Shown here: positions 26,873-34,868 of the stretch, one piece after another
Position numbering within the stretch: the stretch's first letter is position 1
Layout of the letters: each line of letters starts with the position of its first letter
Origin: an uncultured Verrucomicrobiota bacterium
GTDB lineage: Bacteria; Verrucomicrobiota; Verrucomicrobiia; Limisphaerales; UBA9464
DNA length: 64,000 nt
Direction: 5' to 3'
Assembly (NCBI GenBank): GCA_903907995.1
Contig: CAIVQH010000041.1
Coordinates: 369,312 to 433,311 of the forward strand
Program-made: the position numbers and the translations under genes
Notes under the pieces: generated by a model
What the model saw: only the letters and a program-made list of their open reading frames with translations
Database searches by the model: none
What the model was told of the DNA's origin: nothing

Positions 26873-27526
26873 ATGAGTCGCTTCTCCGTCCTGCTCCTCC
26901 TCGGCTATCTGCTTGTCGGGAAGCCAGGACTGGACGCGGCCGACACCCCCGCTCCGGCCCGCAAATCCGTGGTCATCCTCGGCGACAGCTTGGCGGCCGG
27001 TTATGGCGTGGATCCCAGTGAGGCGTTTCCGGCGCTCTTGCAGAAGCGCGTGGATGCCGCCGGCCTGCCCTACACGGTCGTCAATGCCGGGGTCAGCGGC
27101 GACACCACCGCCGGTGGCCTGCGCCGGATGGACTGGCTCCTGAAGCGCCCGGTGGATGTGCTGGTGCTCGAACTGGGCGGCAACGACGGTCTGCGCGGCC
27201 TTTCCCTGACCCAGACCCGCTCCAATCTCGTGGCCATCATCCGCAAGGCCCGGGACCACAATCCTCACACGCAGGTCGTGCTCGTCGGCATGCAGATCCC
27301 GACCAACATGGGCCCGGATTACGCGGGTGGCTTCCGCGCCATCTATCCTGAGCTGGCCAAGTCGGAGCAAACCCTGCTGATTCCTTTCCTGCTCGAAGGG
27401 GTTGGGGGCATCGCGGAGCTGAATCAGGCCGATCAGATTCATCCCACTCCCAAAGGGCACGAGCGCGTCGCCATTAACGTGTGGGCGGTGCTGGGACCGG
27501 CCTTACAGAAAGCCGGCACTCCGTAA
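26873..27526 (+). CDS. tesA: TesA-like GDSL/SGNH arylesterase-lysophospholipase
   Basis: A 217-residue secreted or periplasmic hydrolase with a signal peptide (about 1-23, VLLLLGYLLVG). SGNH family blocks are all visible: block I ILGDSLAAGYG with the nucleophilic Ser, the Gly in NAGVSGDTT, the Asn in ELGGNDGLRG, and the Asp-x-x-His pair in QADQIHPTPKGH. Family enzymes hydrolyse thioesters, lysophospholipids or aryl esters. The ATG at 26873 was chosen; a TTG at 26861 is in frame. I see no recognisable gene in the preceding 262 bp. Confidence 0.93.
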   Translation: MSRFSVLLLLGYLLVGKPGLDAADTPAPARKSVVILGDSLAAGYGVDPSEAFPALLQKRVDAAGLPYTVVNAGVSGDTTAGGLRRMDWLLKRPVDVLVLELGGNDGLRGLSLTQTRSNLVAIIRKARDHNPHTQVVLVGMQIPTNMGPDYAGGFRAIYPELAKSEQTLLIPFLLEGVGGIAELNQADQIHPTPKGHERVAINVWAVLGPALQKAGTP

Positions 27527-27639
27527 AATGCTGGCCATACCGAATTTAGGGCAGTAATCGGCGCTTGAATCCGGCGGCATCTCGGCGCAGGAATGCCGTT
27601 GCCGGGTCGCCCAACCCCGTCACGCAATACTGCTGTCAC

Positions 27640-28515
27640 ATGCCTATCCATTCTTTCCGCCGCTCCTTCCGTTCCGAAAGACGTGGGGCGTTCACGCTGA
27701 TCGAACTCCTCGTGGTGATCGCCATCATCGCCATTCTCGCGGGCATGCTGCTGCCCGCACTGGGTAAGGCGAAGACCAAGGCGCAGGGCATCCAATGCGT
27801 GAGCAACCACAAGCAGCTCCTGCTCGGCTGGATTCTTTACACTGCGGACAATAGTGACCGGCTGCTTTATGCCTATGCGGACGAGAAGGATGCCAACACC
27901 TCGGACGGGGCGTGGGTCCAGGGCATTCTGGACTGGGGAAACCCCCGCACGGAAGATAACTGGAGCACCAACCGGCTGATGCAAAGCCCGCTTTGGAAGT
28001 ACACCGGGCAGTCAGTCGGCATTTGGAAATGTCCGGCCGACCGCAGCACGGGCATCAACAAGCTCAACAATACCGTGCCGCGCATCCGCAGCATGTCCAT
28101 GAGCATCTGGGTCGGCGGCCATAATGGCACCGCCTCCAATTGGGATCCGAAAAACCGTTGGACCGTGTTCACCAAGGGCTCCTCCTTCATCGATCCCGGA
28201 CCTACCATGACGTACGTGCTGCTGGACGAACGCGAAGACAGCATCAATGACGGTTTCTTCGTGGTCCCCATGGACGGCTCACCCTACGAGCCGGGTGGCA
28301 AAGCCGGCAGCAGCACGCTCTATGATTTTCCAGCCAGCTACCACAATCGCGCCGGCGGCTTCTCCTTTGCCGATGGGCATTCCGAAATCCACCGCTGGAC
28401 GGACAGCCGCACCATGCCGGCGATCAAAAAGGGCGTGACGCCGGCGGCCAGCTCGGCAACCGACAACAAAGATGACCGGTGGATGCAGGAGCACTCCACC
28501 CGCCTGGTCCAGTAG
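27640..28515 (+). CDS. Type II pseudopilin with H-X9-DG C-terminal domain
   Basis: A 291-residue prepilin-like protein. Its N-terminal signal [32 protein letters not shown] (about residues 15-46) is the class III leader with cleavage after Gly16 or thereabouts and the conserved Glu. The C-terminal part contains [20 protein letters not shown], the H-X9-DG motif of planctomycete/verrucomicrobial type II pseudopilins. It stands alone, convergent with the TPR gene, away from the pilus locus at 42-58 kb. Genomes of this group carry many such copies; a role in substrate binding or secretion is not established. Confidence 0.92.
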   Translation: MPIHSFRRSFRSERRGAFTLIELLVVIAIIAILAGMLLPALGKAKTKAQGIQCVSNHKQLLLGWILYTADNSDRLLYAYADEKDANTSDGAWVQGILDWGNPRTEDNWSTNRLMQSPLWKYTGQSVGIWKCPADRSTGINKLNNTVPRIRSMSMSIWVGGHNGTASNWDPKNRWTVFTKGSSFIDPGPTMTYVLLDEREDSINDGFFVVPMDGSPYEPGGKAGSSTLYDFPASYHNRAGGFSFADGHSEIHRWTDSRTMPAIKKGVTPAASSATDNKDDRWMQEHSTRLVQ

Positions 28516-28548
28516 CCCTCCTCCGGATCGGAAAAATCCGCTTCCGCT

Positions 28549-29013
28549 TCAGTGCGCCGGCGGAGGTACCGCACCGGGCTTGTTTTTCTTCCACGGCTGG
28601 TCGGGGAACTTCTCCGGCAGCTTCATCGGCGTCAGTTTCGGCTGGGCCATCTGCAGTTCCGAATCGGCCGGCGGGGTACCGGCCGCCGGGGTGGCCATGT
28701 TCTCCTTCCAACCCGCGATCCGGGCCTGGAGCCCGTGCTTCTCGGCGGTCTGCTTGTCGCCCGACTTCATGTAGAAGAGGGAGAGGTTGGTATGCACGAG
28801 CTGCTCGTTGGGCTTCAGCTTCTCGGCCTTGTGCCCCTCGGCAATGGCCGTCGGATAGTCCCCCTGCCGGTAATGGCACATCGCCACGGCGAGCTGCGCG
28901 TCGAAGTTCGCCGGCTCCGCCTCAAGGATGCTCTTGAGCTTGCCGAGCGCCGTGGCGTAGTCGCCGGTCGAGTAGTCAAACATCGCGTCGTCGTAGAGCT
29001 CCTGGTGGGACAT
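28549..29013 (-). CDS. Small TPR-repeat protein
   Basis: A 154-residue soluble protein with about three tetratricopeptide-like helical hairpins (YDDAMFDYSTGDYATALGKLKSIL, AQLAVAMCHYRQGDYPTAIAEGHKA, VHTNLSLFYMKSGDKQTAEKHG), followed by a Pro-rich tail ending PGAVPPPAH. TPRs mediate protein-protein contacts; the partner is unknown. Two start codons lie close together (29013 and 29019). It converges on the pseudopilin gene with a 33-bp gap. Confidence 0.8.
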   Translation of the reverse strand: MSHQELYDDAMFDYSTGDYATALGKLKSILEAEPANFDAQLAVAMCHYRQGDYPTAIAEGHKAEKLKPNEQLVHTNLSLFYMKSGDKQTAEKHGLQARIAGWKENMATPAAGTPPADSELQMAQPKLTPMKLPEKFPDQPWKKNKPGAVPPPAH

Positions 29014-29082
29014 GGTCATTGACGGATGTAGCGTCGTCGGGATGCTCCTCTTCCGCAAGACGGCAACACGAGCCCCGCAGAC

Positions 29083-29853
29083 ATGCCCGACCAACTGAAA
29101 CTGATCTCCACCGATTTCGACGGAACCATCCACACCGATTTCGGCGATGCCCCCGTGCCGCTGGCCTTGCAGGACAAACTGGCCGATCTCCAGGCCCGGG
29201 GCGTCCTCTGGGTCATCAATACCGGGCGCGATCTGGCCAGCCTCATGGAAAGCATCGGCCGCGCCCACCTGCGGGTGCTGCCTGACTACGTGGTCACGGT
29301 CGAGCGGGAGATTCACCAGCATGTGGGCGGGCATTTCGAACCCGTCGAGCCGTGGAACACCAACTGCCATCACGATCATGGCCGCGCGTTCGGCGACTCC
29401 GCCGAGGACCTTCACGAGCTGATGGCCGGCCTCGAGACCCGTTACGACGCCAATTTCTATGCGGACCACTGGTCCCCGCTGTGCGCCATCGCCCGCTCCA
29501 ATGCCCAGATGGATGCCATCCAGGCCGAGCTGGAGACCTTCTGCAAAACGACGCCTCTGCTGGTGCCGGTCCGCAACGACGTGTACGTGCGCCTGAGCCA
29601 CCGCGGCTACAGCAAGGGCACCGCCCTGCGGGAAATCCAGCGCCTGACCGGCCTGACGCCCGCGCATACGCTGGCCGCCGGTGATCATCTGAACGATCTG
29701 CCCATGCTGCTGCCCGAGGTCGCGCGCTGGCTGGTCACCCCCGCCAATGGCCTGCCGCCCGTGAAAGCCCAGGTGGCCAGCCACGGCGGCTATCTCGCCC
29801 TGCGATCCTGCGGCGACGGCATTCTCGAAGCCCTGAACCGGATGAAGGTGTAG
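29083..29853 (+). CDS. Cof-type HAD-superfamily phosphatase
   Basis: A 256-residue HAD hydrolase. Motif I is STDFDGT (residues 9-15; the first Asp of DFD is the nucleophile), motif II INTGRD near 46-51, motif III Lys in YSKGTAL, and motif IV AAGDHLNDLPML near residues 207-218. The cap between motifs II and III is the type IIB cap of the Cof group, which dephosphorylates sugar phosphates and flavin-type substrates. Substrate not identified. It diverges from the TPR gene and is followed by a hairpin repeat. Confidence 0.9.
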   Translation: MPDQLKLISTDFDGTIHTDFGDAPVPLALQDKLADLQARGVLWVINTGRDLASLMESIGRAHLRVLPDYVVTVEREIHQHVGGHFEPVEPWNTNCHHDHGRAFGDSAEDLHELMAGLETRYDANFYADHWSPLCAIARSNAQMDAIQAELETFCKTTPLLVPVRNDVYVRLSHRGYSKGTALREIQRLTGLTPAHTLAAGDHLNDLPMLLPEVARWLVTPANGLPPVKAQVASHGGYLALRSCGDGILEALNRMKV

Positions 29854-29922
29854 GAGTTTCGAGTGCCGAGTTTCGAATTGCGAGTGAGGGGAGCGTGCCC
29901 TGCTTCTCAGGCGCCATCCCCT

Positions 29923-29984
29923 CCTGCTCATGCTCCTGCTCTTGCTCATTCTCCCGATGGAGCAAGAGCGAGAGCATGAGCAAG
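29923..29984. repeat. Six-base-periodic (GAGCAN) palindrome after the HAD gene
   Basis: Arms 29923-29947 and 29960-29984 are built from CTC-CTG / CTC-ATG / CTC-TTG type hexamers and their complements. They pair in 22 of 25 positions around a 12-base loop, between the HAD phosphatase stop (29853) and the ABC-F start (30116). It is one of four similar elements in the window and could act as a transcription terminator for the HAD gene. Confidence 0.7.
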
Positions 29985-30115
29985 ATTCCCCCACTCCTGA
30001 CTCCCGGTCGCAAGACCGCTCCTGTCTCCTGCCCCTCATGAAATTTCTCGGCCGCTCTGGCGTGGGGATGATTCTCCCGTGATACTGCCGGCGGCCGCAG
30101 GCCACTGACTCATCA

Positions 30116-31726
30116 ATGCTCACGATTCGCGATCTCAAGATGTCCCTGGGGGGACGCACGCTCTTCGAAAACGCCTCCATGCAGGTGAACTACGGGGACC
30201 GCGTGGCCCTGGTTGGCCCCAATGGTGCCGGCAAATCCACGCTGTTTTCGATCATCCTCAAGGTGAACGAGGCCGATGAAGGCACCGTCGAGCGGGACAT
30301 CTGGACCATGGTGGGCTTCCTGCCACAGGAAGCCGAAGCACTGGGCGAGGAGACGGTGCTGGAAGTCGCCACCGGGCGCGTGGAGCTGCTGCCCAAGCTG
30401 GAGAAGCGTCTGCACGAGCTGGAAGCCGCCGGCGCCGTGGAGGGCGCGGAATACATGGAGGCCCACGCCAAGTACGACGCCCTGAACGACCCGCAGGTCG
30501 AGGCCAAGGCGAAGAAGATGCTCGTCGGCCTCGGCTACAAGGAGAAGGACTTCGGCCGTCCCGCCCGCGAGATGAGCGGCGGCTGGATCATGCGCGCGCA
30601 CCTGGCGCGGCTGCTGGTCATGGAGCCGGACCTCCTGCTGCTCGACGAACCGACCAACCACCTCGACCTGCTCTCGCTGCTCTGGCTGCAGAACTACCTC
30701 GCGAACTATTCCGGCGCGGTGCTGATGATCTCGCACGACCGCCAGTTCATGGACGAGGTCGTAACGCAGGTGTACGACATCGCCGACAAGAAGCTCATCC
30801 CCTACACCGGCAACTATTCGGACTTCCTGAAGCAGCGCGAGGAGCGCTACGAGCAGCAGGTCGCCGCGTACAAAAACCAGCAGAAGGAGATCCAGGCGCT
30901 CCAGGAATTTGCCGACCGCTTTCGTGCCGTGCCTTCGAAGGCCTCGCAGGCGATGAGCAAGCTCAAGCAGATCGAGCGCATGGAGCTGATCGAGAAACCC
31001 CAGGCGCCGCGCAAGCCCTTCCGCTTCCAGATTCCGCCGCCGCCCCGGGGCGGCCAGCGCGCCATTTCGCTGGATGGCATCCACATGGCCTACGGCTCGA
31101 ACAAGGTTTACACCGGGCTGGACCTCACCATCGAGCGCGGCGAACGCACCGTGCTGGTGGGGCCGAACGGCGCCGGCAAATCCACGCTGCTGAAGATCCT
31201 CGCCGGCGTAGTCCCGATCCAGGAGGGCGTGGTGAACCTCGGGCACAACGCCAAGCTCGGCTACTTCAGCCAGCACCGTGCCGACACGCTCGACCTGAAC
31301 AAGACGGTGCTGGAAGAGGTGCTGGCCAGCGCGCCCGGCCTGCGTGAGGACGAGGCCCGGGGCATCCTCGGTTCGTTCATGTTCCGCAAGGAGGACGTGT
31401 ACAAGCTGACGGGCATCCTTAGCGGCGGCGAGAAGAGCCGGCTCAACCTCGTCAAATTCCTGGTCGATCCGCCCAACCTGCTGCTCATGGATGAGCCGAC
31501 GACGCACCTCGACATTACCACCGTGGAATCACTCACCCTCGCGCTCGAGCGCTACGAAGGCACGCTGGTGTTCATCTCCCACGACGTCCATTTCATCCGC
31601 TCGCTCGCCACCAAGGTGCTCCACGTGAAGAACGGCCAGGTCATGTCCTATCCCGGCAGTTACGACTACTTCCTGGAGAAAACCGGCGCGGCGGACGACG
31701 CCCGCGCCGCTCTCACCGCCGGCTGA
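30116..31726 (+). CDS. ABC-F family ATPase (translation factor type, YbiT/EttA-like)
   Basis: A 536-residue soluble protein with two ATP-binding cassettes and no membrane segment. Cassette 1: Walker A GPNGAGKST (about 34-42), signature MSGGWIMR, Walker B LLLLDEPTNHLD. Cassette 2: Walker A GPNGAGKST (about 352-360), signature LSGGEKSRLN, LLLMDEPTTHLD. The interdomain linker (about 240-310) contains PSKASQAMSKLKQIERME, the ribosome-contacting P-site tRNA interaction motif region. ABC-F proteins act on stalled ribosomes. Which member this is cannot be fixed from sequence alone. Confidence 0.94.
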   Translation: MLTIRDLKMSLGGRTLFENASMQVNYGDRVALVGPNGAGKSTLFSIILKVNEADEGTVERDIWTMVGFLPQEAEALGEETVLEVATGRVELLPKLEKRLHELEAAGAVEGAEYMEAHAKYDALNDPQVEAKAKKMLVGLGYKEKDFGRPAREMSGGWIMRAHLARLLVMEPDLLLLDEPTNHLDLLSLLWLQNYLANYSGAVLMISHDRQFMDEVVTQVYDIADKKLIPYTGNYSDFLKQREERYEQQVAAYKNQQKEIQALQEFADRFRAVPSKASQAMSKLKQIERMELIEKPQAPRKPFRFQIPPPPRGGQRAISLDGIHMAYGSNKVYTGLDLTIERGERTVLVGPNGAGKSTLLKILAGVVPIQEGVVNLGHNAKLGYFSQHRADTLDLNKTVLEEVLASAPGLREDEARGILGSFMFRKEDVYKLTGILSGGEKSRLNLVKFLVDPPNLLLMDEPTTHLDITTVESLTLALERYEGTLVFISHDVHFIRSLATKVLHVKNGQVMSYPGSYDYFLEKTGAADDARAALTAG

Positions 31727-31831
31727 TCCCTCTGGGCGGAGTGTGAATAACCCCTGCCGCCCACCCCTTGAACTTTACCTTCCGGCGGGCAACAACCCGT
31801 CTCACAAATCTTTCTGTCTGACCGTTTCCGC

Positions 31832-32521
31832 ATGAAATCCAAAGGACTCAACGAAGCCCAGTTTCTCGCCCTGCTCCAGAAGGTGCTGCCCAAAGCCACC
31901 TCGGATCCCCGGCTCTCCACTTCCATTTACGAGCACGTGGCGGAGGAACTCCGCCTGCTCAACAGCGTGAAGTCCTTCGAGAAGTATTGCGCCGAAGGTT
32001 CCCTGCCCGACCTGGAGCCCACGACCATCGCCCAGTACAAGGAAACACTGGCCACGAACTTCGGCGCGGAAAACGTCTCGGTCACCCCCACGGAAAAGGG
32101 CGATGCCGTGGAGGTCGAAATCGCCCTGCCGGACGAGCGGAAGATCAACAATCGCATCCGCGTGGTGCCACCCGGCGAGGAGGAGTCGGAAGAGCTCAAG
32201 GCGAAGTTCGCGCCCTTCCCGGTCGCCCTGCCGTCCGATCCCGAACTGCTCTGGGTGCTGGCCCGCCGCGAAGACCTCGGCCCGGATGAAGCCGCGATCG
32301 CCCTGACCAATGCCGAGGAGGAATTTTGGGAGAGCAAGGCCGGCCAGAAGCTCCAGCGCGACCGGGTGGAGAAGTCGTTCCCTGAGTTCATCGCCCGCGT
32401 GCCCGCCGGCGCCCTCGCGGAGCGCGGTCTGAAGCGCCACTACAAGGAACCGGAGCCTCGCAAAACCCTGCACCGGCTGGGAAATGGCGAGGCGGCCACG
32501 CTGACCGTCCAGGCCGCGTAA
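31832..32521 (+). CDS. Hypothetical protein
   Basis: A 229-residue soluble acidic-basic protein without signal peptide, membrane segment or recognised motif. It begins MKSKGLNEAQFLALLQKVLPKATSD, has a middle part rich in charged residues (PDERKINNRIRVVPPGEEESEE) and a region PSDPELLWVLARREDLGPDEAA. I do not recognise the family. Its codon use looks like the neighbours and the frame is long and uninterrupted between the ABC-F gene and dxr, so it is probably real. Confidence 0.7.
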   Translation: MKSKGLNEAQFLALLQKVLPKATSDPRLSTSIYEHVAEELRLLNSVKSFEKYCAEGSLPDLEPTTIAQYKETLATNFGAENVSVTPTEKGDAVEVEIALPDERKINNRIRVVPPGEEESEELKAKFAPFPVALPSDPELLWVLARREDLGPDEAAIALTNAEEEFWESKAGQKLQRDRVEKSFPEFIARVPAGALAERGLKRHYKEPEPRKTLHRLGNGEAATLTVQAA

Positions 32522-32550
32522 TCACCGACGGCCGGTTTCGTAATCTTAAT

Positions 32551-32607
32551 CTTACTCGTAATCGTAATCCCCCCTTTCCGGTGATCACGATTAAGATTAC
32601 GAGCAAG
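32551..32607. repeat. Six-base-periodic (GATTAN) palindrome upstream of dxr
   Basis: Arms CTTACTCGTAATCGTAATC (32551-32569) and GATTAAGATTACGAGCAAG (32589-32607) are complementary at 17 of 19 positions around a 19-base loop. The left side continues the 6-base pattern with extra AATCTT units from 32540. It is the AT-richer relative of the elements at 29923 and 51901 and lies between the unknown protein and dxr. Confidence 0.65.
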
Positions 32608-32702
32608 CGTCAGAAAAGCAGGAATGGGTGGCATTCGGGTCGCGCGTGCCGATGCCCGTTGCCCCTTAGGCGGCTTTCCGCCCACACTGCCGGACCGTTC
32701 GC

Positions 32703-33842
32703 ATGAAAAACGTCGTTCTCCTCGGCAGCACCGGCTCCATCGGCACCAGCACGCTCAAGGTCGTGGAAGACCAGCCCGACCGCCTAAAGCTCGTGGGCCT
32801 CGCGGCGGGCAGCAATGCCGACCTGCTCGTCGAGCAGGCCAAGAAGCACCATCCGGCGGCGGTCTGCATCAATGATCCCGCGAAGGCGTTGAACGTGCAG
32901 GAACGGCTGGGCTCCGGCCCCCGGGTTTACTCCGGACCCAGCGGGCTGGTGAAGCTCGCGACCCTGCCCGAGGCGGACATCGTGCTCATCGCCATCGTGG
33001 GCACCGCCGGCCTGGAACCGGCCCTGGCGGCCATCAACGCCGGCAAGGACATCGCCGTGGCCTCGAAGGAAATCCTGGTGATGGCCGGCGAGCTGGTCAT
33101 GCGCGAGGCCAAGGCGCGCGGGGTGCGCGTGCTCGCGGTGGACAGCGAGCATTCGGCCATCTTCCAGTGCCTCGAGGGCAAACCCGCCTCCTCGGTGCGG
33201 AACCTCTGGCTCACCGCCTCCGGCGGGCCCTTCCGGGACGCGACCAAATGGCCGGCGGAATCCTTCCGCGCCATCACCGTGGAACAGGCGCTCAAGCACC
33301 CCTCCTGGGTGATGGGCCGGAAGATCACGATCGACTCCGCCACGCTCTTCAACAAGGGCCTGGAGATGATCGAGGCCCGCTGGCTGTTCAACATCGAGAT
33401 GGCCCGCGTGAAGGTCGTCGTGCATCCGCAGAGCGTGGTGCACTCGATGGTGGAGTTTGTGGACGGCTCCATCATCGCGCAGCTCTCCACCCCGGACATG
33501 TGCCTGCCGATCCAGATCGCGCTGTGCCATCCGGAGCGGGTCAACAGCGACCGCGTGCAGACCAACCTGGCCCAGATCGGTTCGCTCACCTTCGAGGAGC
33601 CCGACACGGATCGGTTCGAATCGCTCAAGCTCGCCCGCCATGCCGGCGAGGTGGGCGGCACGCTGCCGGCGGTGTTCAACGCCGCAAACGAGGTTGCCGT
33701 GGACCGCTTCTGCAACCGGCAGGTCAGCTTCAGCGCCATCACCGAGATCGTCGCCCGCGTGATGGCGGCCCATCAGGTCGTGCAACGGCCCACGCTGAAC
33801 CAGATCATGCTCGCGGACCGCTGGGCCCGGCAGGCCGCGTGA
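32703..33842 (+). CDS. dxr: 1-deoxy-D-xylulose 5-phosphate reductoisomerase
   Basis: A 379-residue NADPH-dependent enzyme of the MEP isoprenoid pathway; converts DXP to 2-C-methyl-D-erythritol 4-phosphate. NADPH-binding LLGSTGSIGTSTL at residues 6-18, VASKE near 120, metal-binding DSEHSAIFQ near 146-154, TASGGPFRD near 172, MGRKITIDSATLFNKGLE near 205-222, and ESRW-like EARW. The length is typical (about 380-400). It is the only MEP-pathway gene in the window; the next gene converges on it. Confidence 0.97.
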   Translation: MKNVVLLGSTGSIGTSTLKVVEDQPDRLKLVGLAAGSNADLLVEQAKKHHPAAVCINDPAKALNVQERLGSGPRVYSGPSGLVKLATLPEADIVLIAIVGTAGLEPALAAINAGKDIAVASKEILVMAGELVMREAKARGVRVLAVDSEHSAIFQCLEGKPASSVRNLWLTASGGPFRDATKWPAESFRAITVEQALKHPSWVMGRKITIDSATLFNKGLEMIEARWLFNIEMARVKVVVHPQSVVHSMVEFVDGSIIAQLSTPDMCLPIQIALCHPERVNSDRVQTNLAQIGSLTFEEPDTDRFESLKLARHAGEVGGTLPAVFNAANEVAVDRFCNRQVSFSAITEIVARVMAAHQVVQRPTLNQIMLADRWARQAA

Positions 33843-33920
33843 AAGCGGTCAGGCGTAGCCGGAGCTCCGTTTCAAGGCGGGCAGCAGCAGGATCGCGATC
33901 GCGGAGCGGCCAGGGTGCGC

Positions 33921-34862
33921 TCAGACCTTCAACCGCACGCCCCGGATACCCTTGAGCAGCTCCCGCCAAAGTTTGCGGGAAGGCAGTTTGCCGGGCGGCA
34001 CCTGGGTGGCCGCCGTCCCCGTGGCCACGGCGTGACGCAGCCAGTCGTCCGGCGCGGTTCCGGCCATCACCCGGTGTACGGTCGCCGCCAGCATGGCATC
34101 GCCGGCCCCGACTCCATTCCGGACCGTGATATGCGGCGCAGCCGCAGCGAGTTCGATCCCCTGCCCCGCATTTACCAGCCAAGCCCCATCACCGCCCCGC
34201 GAAAGCAGCACCCAGCCGCCGGTCTGTGCGGACAGTTCCCTCACCGCCTGCAATACGGCCGCCGGCGAGCCCAAGGAGCGTCCCGCCCACTGCGCCAGTT
34301 CATACTCGTTCGGCTTGACCAGAAACGGACGCTGCCGGACCGCGAGCACGAACGGTTCACGGTCGCAATCGAGGAACACCTGCCGGCCCGCAGCCCGTGC
34401 GCTCCGGACGAGCCGCGCATAGGTGTCGGTCGGGGCGCCAAACGTCAGCGTGCCGGAGACGACCACGGGATTGGCCCGCCCCGCCAAGGCGGTGGCCTGC
34501 GTCAGCAACGCCCGCGCCTCAATGCGGTTGACCCTTGGCCAGGTAGGATTGAAGCGGAGCTGGGGACCGTGCTCCGGCGTGACGATGACATTGACCCGCG
34601 TCGGCTGGTGCAGGGCAAAGCGGGTAAAGCGGATGCCTTCCCGGCGCAGTCCGGCCGCCAGCTCGCGTCCCGGATCGCCGCCCAGCGGCAGGAAGAGCCG
34701 GGGCGTTTCCCCCAACCAGCCCAGCCAGCGGGCCACATTCACGCCCTTGCCGCCCGGCCACCGTCGCTCGTCCAGCAGCTCGTTCTTCTCCTCCGGCACC
34801 ACGGAAGGCACGCGCCATTCCGCGTCGATGGACGGATTCAGCGAGACAACCAGCGGGTACAC
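33921..34862 (-). CDS. PfkB-family sugar kinase, 1-phosphofructokinase type
   Basis: A 313-residue ribokinase-fold enzyme starting at GTG (34862). Visible motifs: N-terminal SLNPSIDAEWRV, the sugar-binding GGKGVNVARWLGWLG near residues 37-51, PNEYELAQW near 180 and the ATP/anion-hole NGVGAGDAML near 245-254. This pattern fits the 1-phosphofructokinase/tagatose-6-phosphate kinase subgroup. The exact substrate is not clear. The stop of the giant subtilase gene lies 6 bp upstream on the same strand, suggesting co-transcription with the secretion genes, an odd pairing for a sugar kinase. Confidence 0.88.
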   Translation of the reverse strand: MYPLVVSLNPSIDAEWRVPSVVPEEKNELLDERRWPGGKGVNVARWLGWLGETPRLFLPLGGDPGRELAAGLRREGIRFTRFALHQPTRVNVIVTPEHGPQLRFNPTWPRVNRIEARALLTQATALAGRANPVVVSGTLTFGAPTDTYARLVRSARAAGRQVFLDCDREPFVLAVRQRPFLVKPNEYELAQWAGRSLGSPAAVLQAVRELSAQTGGWVLLSRGGDGAWLVNAGQGIELAAAAPHITVRNGVGAGDAMLAATVHRVMAGTAPDDWLRHAVATGTAATQVPPGKLPSRKLWRELLKGIRGVRLKV

Positions 34863-34868
34863 GGCAGT

